Assembly: GCA_029216955.1 (NCBI GenBank)
Contig: JANAVB010042220.1
Location: 15,124,299-15,188,298, forward strand
DNA: 64,000 nucleotides
Source of the DNA: Iris pallida
Lineage: Eukaryota > Streptophyta > Magnoliopsida > Asparagales > Iridaceae
Reading direction: 5' to 3'
Shown here: piece by piece, positions 36,442-46,413 of the stretch
Layout: each line of letters starts with the position of its first letter
Numbering within the stretch: position 1 is the stretch's first letter
Notes under the pieces: generated by a model
What the model saw: only the letters and a program-made list of their open reading frames with translations
What the model was told of the DNA's origin: nothing
The model's database searches: none
Translations under genes and position numbers: made by a program

Positions 36442-38097
36442 TGTTTGCCATGAAATATCAAAGAGCAGAATAATTATCGGAGGACTGGACTTTTACTTCA
36501 CAATACAAACTTCGCTTGTACAAAGAAAGCCTAGGGACGAAAACCTAGGTACAGCAGTCTAAGTACAATTGTTTATTTTAGATTCTGGGGGGTAACGATA
36601 GAGGCTCGGAAAAGCTACGGCAGCTCTGCCTTACTCCTTGGACGATTGGTATGTAGCCTTGGCTCCAGAAGATTGTTTGGCGTTGAAGAAATGCTCTCTC
36701 GGCTCTCTCTCTCTGCTTCTTCTCTCCAAGTATTGTGGTGTTCTCTCTGATCTCAAAAAGGGGTCCTTCTCGTGTCTTGCAAGGGAATGGCACCTTGCTA
36801 TTTATAATAGTGGGAGGCATCATTAGGGTTTACAATGATTGTCCCCTCTCAAAAGTCGACGGCCTCTTGATCAATCTGGGCCATTAATCCTGAATGTGTT
36901 GAATATAGGTCATTAATATAGATTGTGCCGAATCTAATGAGTAATTAATTCTGATTGCAACAAATCTGCATTATGATAATTTGTTGACGTTTGCAAATCT
37001 GAATAAATAAATTTGAATCATTCTCTGCCACGTGTCCCCACTGTTTGTTATGATTATTGGGATTCGACCCAATCTAGAGATTACTTTGATTGCAGTAGAT
37101 CTGAATTATTGAGATATGATCGGCTTTTGATACGTATCCAGCCACGTGTCCCAACTGTTGTACTCATGAGCCGCATCAAAGTCATCACACTCAAACCGCA
37201 TGAGAGTCGTCGTGCCCGAACCGCGTGAGAGTCTCCATACCCAAACCGCATGAAGAGTCGTCACGATCGAGCCGCATGAAGAGTCGTCAAGACCGAGCCG
37301 CATGAGCGTCTCCATACTCGAGCCGCATGAGAGTCTTCATACTCGAGCCGCATGAGCGTCGTCATGACCGAGCCGCATGAAGAATCGTCACGATCGAGCC
37401 GTATGAGCGTCTCCATACTCGAACCGCATGAGAGTCTTCATACTCGAGCCGCATGAAGAGTCGTCATGACCGGAGTCGTAACCGCATAGAGCTTATCCGA
37501 GCCGCATGAGGCTCCAGAAGACTTTCGGTCCGCATGAGTTTCTGAGCCGCATGAGGCTCCTTCTGGCTGAGCGGCATGGGCTTCCATGTTGATTTTGGGC
37601 CGCCTAAGGCCCCCCTACTGCTTTTGGGCCGCATGAAGCTTTCTGGATTTTGAGCCGCATGAAGCTCTATGTTGAATTCGAGCGGCATAGAGAATCCCCT
37701 TTTTTCCTTGCGCTTGTGAAGGATCCCATCTCACAAGTCAAGGACATCTCGGTCAACCTTTGTACTCATTTTGTGGGCCCGGGTATCCCGAACTCACGAG
37801 TACGTAGGTATCATGTTTACAACTTTCCATCAGAGGCCCGCTTTAACAATTAGCGGGGCGCTCTGATGGTCAGAGGTTGGAACAGCTGACTGAGCTCGAC
37901 GAGTCCGTGCTGCCCTAGACTTCTTCGACTTAGCACCCGAAGGTGCGTAGTAGGAAGAGTCCAAGTTGGAAGGAGGGAAGAGAAATTGGTGTCCTTTTCA
38001 AAGGAGGAAAGGGGGCTCTATTTATAGAATGGAGTGAGCCCTTTCTTCTTCTCCTTTCCGATGTGGGACTAAAAGCAATATTTTCCATGCTTCTACA
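36442..38097 (-). repeat. 3' LTR of element T
   Basis: 1656 bp. A TATA box (minus strand CTATAAATAG) is at 38018-38027. Just downstream in sense order is a gag-like block (37970-37790). Further on (37570-37165) is a tandem array of about 26-bp units around gccgcatgagagtcttcat. It is about 52 bp longer than the 5' LTR, about two array units. Confidence 0.92.
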
Positions 38098-38112
38098 GGA
38101 TCCCCTTCAAAG
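38098..38112 (-). promoter_or_regulatory. Polypurine tract of element T
   Basis: On the minus strand gaaggggatcc directly precedes the 3' LTR start tgtagaagcatgg. It is in the upper stem/loop region of a hairpin spanning 38082-38158. Confidence 0.75.
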
Positions 38113-38159
38113 TTTCCAAATTGCAAATTTGGAACACTTTGAATAAGAAGCATGGAAAG

Positions 38160-39540
38160 TAGAGTTGTTTGGGTGTGGCAATCCAATCAGAGGTAGCATG
38201 GACGTGATAGGTTTGGATAGTTCTGCTGGAGATTTTATGTGGACTTGTCATCCTTGGCGTACCTCGGTTTTAGGTACGAATAATAAGTTGAGAGAGGGAA
38301 CCATCATATTTACCCAGAGGGGATGAGGACGTGGTAAATATGGGTCTAAAGTAGAGCCTTCCTACTCAGAGGTAATGAGGACGTAGTAGGAGTGAACTCG
38401 AATGAGGATACATAGAACAACTCAGAGGTGCTATCAACGTGGAAGTTCTATGCATTGGGTGAAAGAATGCTATGGAACAGCTGGGCTCCGAAAGCATGTG
38501 ATGATGAGAAAAGATGTGGATGTACTAGGGGACCTAGTACGACATTTATGGTCAACAGAGGACATTTGTGGACCTATTATCCTTGGCATACCTTGGTTTT
38601 AGGTACGGATAATAAGTTTGATAGGGATACCTAGAACAACTCCGTGGTAAGGCGGATATGGAGGTTCTTGGTATCGGGCGAAAGAATGCCATGGAGCAGC
38701 TGGGCTCCCGGGACAGGATGAGAAATTTGCGATCAACATAGGACATTTATGGTCAGCATAGGACATTTGTGGGCCTATTATCCTTGGCGTACCCTGGCTT
38801 AGGATACAGATAATAGGATAAAAGGGAACCAACATTCTTACTCAGAGGTATTGAGGACATAGCAAGTATGAGGGTTTTACCGTGGAGTCTTCCTACTCAG
38901 AGGTAATGAGGACAAGGCAGGAGTGGACTCAACGGGAGATATTTGTGGACCGATTATCCTTGGCGTATTCCGGTTGTGGGTACAGATAATAAGTCGAAAG
39001 GGAAATCATCATACTTTCTCAGAGGTAATGAGGACATGGCAAGCATGAAGGTTTCTTCGACGGAGCCTTCCCATTCAGAGGTAATGAGGACATGACAGAA
39101 GTGGGCTCAATAAAGGAGGGTACATAGAACGACTCAGAGTTAATGAGGACATGGAAGTTCTATGCAAGGGGCGATTTATTTTTGGTGGGAGCGAAACGAC
39201 TCAGAGGTAATGAGGACATGGCCATTTTAGAAATTTGTGGATCGGTTACCCTTTTTGTGCACTGGAAGTGAGGGTAGTGGATCATGAGGGAGGATCTCTT
39301 CCAGGAAGAAAGTTCAAAGGTATAATCATACATGACTTACTATCTGAAAGAGTAACCGGAATGTGAGTTCAGAGGCACCAGCGGGTACATGACTCAATAA
39401 TTTTAGAATTTGGAGGTGTGAGTTCAGCGGTACCAGTGGGTACATAACTCGATAATCTGGAATATTGTGGATGTGAGTTCAGAGGCACCAGCGGGTACAT
39501 AACTCGATAATCTGGAATATGTCGTTCAGACATAATATTT
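38160..39540 (-). repeat. Degenerate tandem repeats before the 3' LTR of element T
   Basis: The phrase tcagaggtaatgaggacatgg (last bases vary) recurs about ten times between 38320 and 39230. Longer units contain ttatccttggcgtacc and a ggtacggataataag stretch near 38250, 38575, 38780 and 38955, so a higher-order unit of about 180-350 bp is likely. A second family, gtgagttcagaggcaccagcgg, repeats at 39360-39500. Apparent frames here are not coding. Confidence 0.8.
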
Positions 39541-39542
39541 CT

Positions 39543-40295
39543 TCAGGAACTTGCCATTGACGGACAACATGAGCAAGTCTCCATTTTGTTTTGCGAGGCG
39601 GATGGAACATCAGTGTGAGCAGCCACATACTTGGCCAGTTCTGGTTCTTCTTCGGCCATCCCTTGTATAAATGAAGACTGAGAGGATGACTTGGGCAGCT
39701 TGATCGTCAGAGGTTCAGCTGGTAGAGCAGAGCATGGAGTCGTTGGCAGACTAGCGACCCCCAACTTAGTACTCGATATTGGGCGGGGAGTGGTTGGTTC
39801 GCTAGAAGTCCCAGACCTTGCATCGGGATGACGACCCTTCTTAGGAAAGCGTATCATCATTGGCTTGTTGGAGGGATTGAGCTTCTCCGTTTGCGGCTGG
39901 CCGACTCTCGACAGCCTGATTGTCAGTAGCTCCGTTGAGGGTCTTGGCACTTGGCCAGACCTTGGCAGACGGATTATCATTTGCTCTTCTTGTGCCGAGA
40001 GGCTGATTTCGTCCTTACGCAGAGTGGCGGTAAGGGGTACAGACTTGCCAGGTTTACGAGCTTGGAGGTGAATCATCAGAGGTTTTTCTGATCCTGTGGC
40101 TGCCTCGGTACGAGCTTGTATATCTCCTTCATCAAGGTGCCTCTGCGACTTTTCGTATAGGCAGGAGTCTGAGTAGTTGGATTCGACCCCTTTGAAGGGA
40201 TCGATATTAGCAAATTCCATCCTCACGAAGCCGTGTTTGTCGATATATTTGAAGCACTGGTGCAGCATGGAAGGCACGATCATATAATCGTGTAT
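39543..40295 (-). pseudogene. Post-protease region of element T with five internal repeats
   Basis: Continues the protease frame after a stop that replaces the tryptophan expected after LLGRP (at 40294-40296). It begins IHDYMIVPSMLHQCFKYI, as in the Ty3 protease/RT linker. Five short repeats then follow at spacings of about 25-40 residues: LMIHLQARKPG, MIIRLPRSG, LTIRLSRVG, MMIRFPKKG and LTIKLPKSS. The frame ends at 39543 with no reverse transcriptase motif. Function of the repeats is unknown. Confidence 0.75.
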
Positions 40296-40985
40296 CTACG
40301 GGCGCCCCAAGAGGATGTTGTAAAAAGTGTCTGCATCAATAACGTAGCAGGTGACTTTTGATTGGAGATCGCCAATTTGACACTTCAGACGAATCTTCCC
40401 AATTGGGTAGTTCCTGCCCGAATTGAAACCGCTGATGGCGGTGCTTGTAGACGTCAGGCGATGCGTTGGGATGCGGAGATGATGTAGCAGATCCTTCGGG
40501 ATAATGCTTATGGAAGAGCCAGGATCAATGTACATCCGATCCACCTTTACATCGTCGATGTATCCAGTGTAGTATAACGGTCGATCGTGCAGGTTGGTTT
40601 TGATGAGCATGTCCTGCAGAGTGAAGACAATGTTGGGCATCGCTTCCGTACAGGCACTGTCTTGGAGATCTGCAGGCGGGTTCTCTCCCGTGAGGTTGAC
40701 CTGAGCCAGGTATGCATCGGCATTTTGGAGTGCATCGCTCAAAGTCGTACGAACATCCTTCGAAAGTCTTAGAAGCTCGTATAATGACAGCTTGGCTGGT
40801 GTGTTGGCCAACTGTGCTAAGATGTCGAAGTTGTAGGGCTTCTCCAGCCCTTGTGGTGCCTCCTTTCGGAGGGATTTGTCAAAGCGAGTCTCCTTCGGCC
40901 TAGGCTTGTCGGTCGTCGGAGGCTGAGCCGGTCCCGGAGCGTCAGTTGCCACGGGCTGATGATCTTCAGCCAGGTTGTCAGCCAC
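40296..40985 (-). pseudogene. Aspartic protease domain of element T
   Basis: The frame from 40985 has a pre-protease block (ETRFDKSLRKEAPQGLEKPY, LAQLANTPAKLSLYELLRL) also found in relic A. The retropepsin active site is IDPGSS with the catalytic aspartate at residue 154, then ISGFNSGRNYPIGKIRL, and ends FYNILLGRP. It is joined in frame to gag upstream through a single TAA at 40989-40991, which could be a read-through site or a simple mutation. It would process gag in particles supplied with reverse transcriptase by another element. Confidence 0.88.
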
Positions 40986-40988
40986 GGG

Positions 40989-43900
40989 TTAGGATTGTGC
41001 CTTAGACCGCGTGACGACGGCTGTAGCTTCTTCAATATCTGCCGAGATTGTGCGGCAGGACCTGACTTTTCTGCTCTTCTTCTTACAGATAGAAAATGAT
41101 GTGGGCCGAGTCACTTTCGATACTAAGTCTGGATGGACCCACATGACCTCTCCTCGTGATGTGGTGAGGGGCACTAGACCAGCAGTCTGATCTCGGAGAG
41201 GTGGAAGGTCAGCAATCTCCATTGTCGCCAGAGGGATGGAGACCACACCGTCTTGAGTTTCCGTTGGAGGGAAGCTGCCGAATTGTACTGACACCATATT
41301 GGCTGCGACTGTTACCTCTTCGAAATCGATGGCCAGAGCGTTCGAATCGATGAGATTTTGGATGTACCGATTTAGTTGGTAGCAGTCGTGTGTGGCATGG
41401 TAGACGTAACGATGGTAATGGCAGTACTTTGGGTTCTCCATGTCCGTCTGTCGAGGTTCCCGTCTTGGTGGGGGAAGCTGAATTCTATCTCCTTGTATGA
41501 GCATGTCCAAGATGGGCTTGACGTGACCGTCTTTGAAGGAGTAAGTGATTTGCGGCCATAGTTTGTCTGCCGGCTTTGGCTCAGGGATCTGGGCTGTGTC
41601 GGCCACCAAAGCTTGCTTACCCCTGCTGTCCCGATTGTTGGAGGGTCTACCCCCATTGTCGTTGTTAGGATGCTTGCCCTTGTTCTCTCTGTCCGAGATG
41701 TGCAGTCCCAATTGGCGAGCCTTCCTTAGTCGTTCTTCGGCGCTAGTGGCACTGATGATGAACGTCTTCCAGTCTTTGAATTGACTTTTGCCCATCCAGA
41801 GACTGATTGTTGGGAGCAATCTCTTTTGGCAAATTTTAATTAAGGAGGAATCCGAATTTCCAGATGGCAGCTTCATTGCGGTTTGGCAAAACCACTCAAT
41901 ATAGTTCCTTGTCAGCTCCTTCTCTCCTTGGACGACGTCAATAAGAGTGGACATTATGACGTCCTGTCCTACTTCGTAGAACCTCTCCAAGAACATGCGT
42001 TTGAAGCTGGCGAAGGAGTGGATGCAGTTGTTTGGCAAGTTGCGGTACCAGTCGAAGGCGACCCCTTCTAATGCCCCGATGAATAATCGTGTGAGGATGC
42101 ATCGTCGTAGGACAGATGATCGGTGGTGACCTCGAAGTAAGTGATGTACCGACTTGCTGAGGTCGTGCCATCATAGGGATTGATGTTGAACGGCTTATAT
42201 CTTGGTAGAAAGGGAACATCCCTCCATGCAGCAGGTTATGGTTGCCGTATTCTGAGGTCTTGAGAGTTTTCTCTGGCGTAAAATATGGCTCGAAGCTCCT
42301 GGACCTCTCTTTTTGTTTGGCCAGGTGTCCCTCCTTGCAGAGTTGGAAGAGCCGCTTTGATTTCATCTACAGATTTGACCAAGGCCTGTAGTATGGCCTC
42401 CAGAGTGTCGATGCGCTGGCGATCACTGGAACCACTTTGATTGCTGTCCGTCATGAACACCGTCCTTATATGATGAGAAACGGAAGGGACGATGGAGGAC
42501 GTATCCTCCGAGTCATACCCATGTACCGAGAAGTCATCAGGATATGTGGGAATATTCTCTTCTGGTTCGGACTCTGAGGGAATAGTACCCCCGGCTTCAG
42601 AGCTTGCTTTATCTTGAGAGTCGTGGACGTCCTCGAGGACGTCGGCCTCTGCTGTATCGGATGGAAGAGTTGTTTCCCCGGGATCGTCTCCTTGAAACAT
42701 CAAATTGTCGTGGATGTTCGGAGGAGTGCTACCCCCAGTTCCAGCGACCCCCAGTGATGATGATGAATCTCCCATTGTAGTAGATTTCGTCTTTGAACGG
42801 GTACCTTGGAAAACTCCGGTAGTGGACAACCGTTTAGACGACAGTTTCTTAGCTGTAGTGGTTGATACCTTTGGGCTGGAGATGCTTGTCTTCTTCCCTC
42901 TCCCCTCGGCGGGGATTTTTTGAGTAGAATTGCAGGAGACAACAGGAGGTGCCTCATCCCCGGAGCTTGGATGTTGTAGTCTTTGGAAGATGGATAGCCG
43001 GTCTTCTTTTACTGTTGCATTGTTGCGACAGCAGTTGACGATGATCTGGGTACAGTGACGTCCATATGAGGACTCATTGCACACCGAGGCCCCTTCTCTT
43101 TTCTTACGTTTATGGAGGATGGCCTCACGCAAGTCAGATGGGTCCGGATCGACCATATTTGCTCCCTGGATTTTGGGAGACTTTTGGGAACCTCTCTTTC
43201 CGTTTGCCGCCGGGGGCTGGACTCGAGTAGTTCTGTACAACTTCCCGTCAGAGGCCCGCATAATAGTACACGGGACGCTCGGATGGTCAGAGGTCGGATC
43301 AACGGACCGAGCTTGCCAAGCTCGTGCTGCCTTAGACTTCTTCACTCTAGCGCGTAAGGGCACATAGTAGGAAGAGTCTAAGTGGTGCTGGAGAGAATCA
43401 GACATGTCTTCTTGGGAGCATAAGAGATCGGGACCATAGGAGAGGCGGTTGAAGACCGAGCCACTCGTAGTAGGCGTCATGCGGCTGGGATCAGTAATCC
43501 TTATGCGGCTGGAAACCCTGGCCGCATGAGTATTCTCCATGCGGCTGGAAATCCTGGCCGCATGAGTACTATGCATTTGGCTAGCGGGTTCAGCCGCATG
43601 GTCATCATTCATACGGCTGGCATTTTAGGCCGCATGAGTTTTCGCTCTGCGGCTGGTGCCCTTGCTAAGTTTCTTTCTGAAGCCCATAGAATCACTCTTT
43701 TCCCCTGCAAGTCCAGCATCGTAGTGCTTTCCTCTGCCGGACTTGGGGACAGCAGAGTCTTCTATGGCTCGAAATGGGGCCGCACGAGAGTCGCCTTCGC
43801 CATCTTGGGTAACAGAGAGTACTCCATCGAGGGCCTGGAAAGGAGCGAATAATTTTAGCCTCCACTCCTTGCGAGCCTTCGTTGTGCGGGTGCGCTTTTG

Positions 43901-44068
43901 GACCGGGCCAGCGCTTCCTTCGGAGAGCATTTCTTCGAACGCCTGTTGGTCGAAGCGGACGACCATCTTTTGTTGTGTGGAGCCAAGTTTGGCTGCATCC
44001 GATTGCGTCACCAACTCCTCAGCCGTAGAGAAGTTTGTCCCCAGCAGAGTCGCCATCGTGTTTGCCAT
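40989..44068 (-). pseudogene. gag of element T
   Basis: Starts at ATG 44066-44068, inside the last ten bases of the 5' LTR; a second ATG at 44054-44056 overlaps the primer site. The first section is basic, with RFDQQAFEEMLSEG. One in-frame TAA at 43625-43627 precedes repeated HAAR(I/V)SSRM motifs (43610-43490), then SSYYVPLRARVKKSK. The middle is Ser/Thr/Pro-rich and acidic, with a coiled-coil-like RIDTLEAILQALVKSVDEI. A frameshift near 42105 leads into the retrotransposon gag core (LPNNCIHSFASFKRMFLERFYE) and a CHHC knuckle-like YCHYHRYVYHATHDCYQL at about 41430-41380. It should form the particle shell. Order and motifs match relic A. Confidence 0.85.
44038..44055 (-). promoter_or_regulatory. 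Primer-binding site (tRNA-Arg) of element T
   Basis: Minus strand tggcgactctgctgggga, three bases inside the 5' LTR edge. It matches the complement of the 3' end of plant tRNA-Arg(ACG) with one mismatch over 17 bases, recalled from family knowledge. The site lies in the gag reading frame and encodes ATLLG. Confidence 0.8.
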
Positions 44069-45662
44069 GAAATATAAAAGAGCAAAACAATTATCGGAGG
44101 ACTGGACTTTTACTTCATAATATAAACTTCGCTTGTACAAAGAAAGCCTAGGGACGAAAACCTAGGTACAGCAGTCTAAGTATAATTGTTTATTTTAGAT
44201 TTTGGGGGGTAACGATAGAGGCTCGGAAAAGCTACGGCAGCTCTGCCTTACTCCTTGGACGATCGGTATGCAGCCTTGGCTCCAGAAGATTGGTTGGTGT
44301 TGAAGAAATGCTCTCTCGGCTCTCTCTCTCTGCTTCTTCTCTCCAAGTATTCTGGTGCTCTCTCTGATCTCGAAAAGGGGTCCTCCCCGTGTCTTGCAAG
44401 GGAATGGCACCTTGCTATTTATAATAGTGGGGGGCATCGTTAGGGTTTACAATGATTGTCCCCTCTCAAAAGTCGGCGGCCTCTTGATCAATCTGGGCCA
44501 TTAATCCTGAATGTGTTGAATCTGGATCATTAATATAGATTGCGCCGAATCTAATGAGTAATTAATGTTGATTGCAACAAATCTGTATCATGATGATTTG
44601 TTGACGTTTGCAAATCTGAATGAATAAATCTGAATCATTCTCTGCAACGTGTCCCCACTGTTTGTTATGATTATTGGGATTCGACCCAATCTAGAGATTA
44701 CTTTGATTGTAGTAGATCTGAATTATTGAGATATGATCGGCTTTTGACACGTGTCCAGCCACGTGTCCCAACTGTTGTACTCATGAGCCGCATCAAAGTC
44801 ATCACACTCAAACCGCATGAGAGTCTCCATACCCGAACCGCATGAAGAGTCGTCACGACCGAGCCACATGAGCGTCTCCATACTCGAGCCGCATGAGAGT
44901 CTTCATACTCGAGCCGCATCAGCGTCGTCATGACCGAGCCGCATGAAGAATTGTCACGATCGAGCCGCATGAGCGTCTCCATACTCGAGCCGCATGAGAG
45001 TCTTCATACTCGAGCCGCATGAAGAGTCGTCATGACCGGAGTCGTAATCGCATAGAGCTTATCCGAGCCACATGAGGCTCCAGAAGACTTTCGGTCCGCA
45101 TGAGTTTCTGAGCCGCATGAGGCTCCTTCTGGCTGAGCCGTATGGGCTTCCATGTTGATTTTGGGCCGCCTAAGGCCCCCTGCTACTTTTGGGCCGCATG
45201 AAGCTTTCTGGATTTTGAGCCGCATGAAGCTCTATGTTGAATTCGAGCGGCATAGAGAATCCTCTTCTTTCCTTGCGCTTGTGAAGGATCCCATCTCACA
45301 AGTCGAGGACATCTCGGTCAACCTTTGTACTCGTTTTGTGGGCCCGGGTATCCCGAACTCACGAGTACGTAGGTATCATGTTTACAACTTTCCATCAGAG
45401 GCCCGCTTTAATAATTAGCGGGGCGCTCCGATGGTCAGAGGTTGGAACAGCTGATTGAGCTCGACGAGCCCGTGCTGCCCTAGACTTCTTCGACTTAGCA
45501 CCCGAAGGTGCGTAGTAGGAAGAGTCCAAGTTGGAAGAAGGGGAGAGAAATTGGTGCCCTTTTCAAAGGAGAAAAGGGGGCTCTATTTATAGAATGGAGT
45601 GAGCCCTTTCTTCTTCTCCTTTCCGATGTGGGACTAAAAGCAATATTTTCCATGCTTCTACA
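44059..45662 (-). repeat. 5' LTR of element T
   Basis: 1604 bp. TATA box CTATAAATAG (minus) at 45583-45592. A gag-like block at 45540-45370 and the HAAR-type array at 45190-44790 follow in sense order. The terminal ten bases carry the gag start codon. Confidence 0.92.
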
Positions 45663-46408
45663 GGTATACCGATGTTTGTCACAGAACATTTTGTGATAAA
45701 CAAAACGGTATACCGTCAGTATGCCGGAGCATACCGTCGGTATGTCGATGTTTGTCACAGAATGTTTTATGGCTCACAAAACGGTATACCGCCGGTATGC
45801 CGGAGTATACCGTCTGTATGCCGGAGTATACCGTCGGTATGCCGATAGTTATTACAGAACGTTTTTGAGGCAAGCAAAATGGTATACCGTCGGTATGCCG
45901 GAGCATACCGTCGGTATGTCGATGTTTGTCATAGAACATTTTGTGGTCCATAAAACGGTATACCGCCGATATGCCGGAGTATACCGTCGGTATGCCGACA
46001 TTTCTTACAGAAAGTTTTATGGTCAATAAAATGGTATACCGTCGGTATGCCGGAGCATACCGCCGGTATGCCAGAGCATACCGCCGGTATGCCGGAGCAT
46101 ACCGTCGGTATGTCGTTCTATAAGATATTGATTTTTGACTTTAAGAATTAGAAAGCTTTTAGTTTTGTCATCCAACCTTAAGTGTTTACAGAAAAACCTA
46201 GACCTTGTACAGACTCAAAATCATGAAGTGTAGAGAGCCGTCTTTTCAAGGAATGCCGGTCTTTGCTTCAGTCTTCAAGGCTATGGTTGGTAAACTTGAA
46301 TAGACAGACTTTATGTAGTAGAGCTTCTGAAATGATGTCAATCTGATAAAAAGAGAAAACTGAACAACGAACATGCTGTTAATATTATCAAAATAAAATG
46401 TGCCAACA

Positions 46409-46413
46409 CAGTA
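46409..46413. repeat. Target-site duplication of the SIRE-type element (right)
   Basis: cagta, identical to 27176-27180. Confidence 0.92.

Larger units (their letters stand above)
36442..45662 (-). mobile_element. Element T: Ty3-type gag-protease retrotransposon without reverse transcriptase
   Basis: 9221 bp, minus strand, with LTRs at 36442-38097 and 44059-45662, TG..CA ends and the perfect duplication ggtat. It encodes gag and an aspartic protease followed by a repetitive tail, then tandem repeats before the 3' LTR. No reverse transcriptase, RNase H or integrase frame is present. The primer site is complementary to tRNA-Arg and tandem repeats precede the 3' LTR, both features of Ogre/Tat-type elements, so membership there is an inference. 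In about 265 aligned bases at the LTR left ends I count about 11 differences, less than for the host copia's LTRs, as the nesting order requires. Confidence 0.92.
27181..46408 (-). mobile_element. SIRE-type Ty1/copia retrotransposon, about 10.0 kb net
   Basis: Minus-strand element bounded by TGTAGAACCC at 27181 and caaca at 46408, with the 5-bp duplication cagta. In sense order it has a 5' LTR (46408 to 35736, split by element T), a primer site complementary to initiator tRNA-Met, gag, protease, integrase, reverse transcriptase, RNase H, a third reading frame and the 3' LTR (28564-27181). Copia order with an extra frame after RNase H, plus the sequence of pol, fits the SIRE/Maximus lineage. 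LTR lengths are 1384 and about 1447 bp. In the first ~190 bases of the two LTRs I count about 13 differences, so the insertion is not recent. Confidence 0.93.
35736..46408 (-). repeat. 5' LTR of the SIRE-type element, split by element T
   Basis: Right half 45668-46408, left half 35736-36441, joined across target duplication ggtat. Combined length is about 1447 bp against 1384 for the partner. The insertion lies inside the ggtataccgtcgg array, and ggtat itself is a piece of that array. Copies of the repeat continue at 45663-46115 and 36405-36441. Confidence 0.9.

Noticed and set aside
36442..45662. Two unrelated repeats at 36.4 and 44.1 kb as a segmental duplication
   Set aside because: TG..CA ends, ggtat duplication, primer site and polypurine tract show they are the LTRs of one element.
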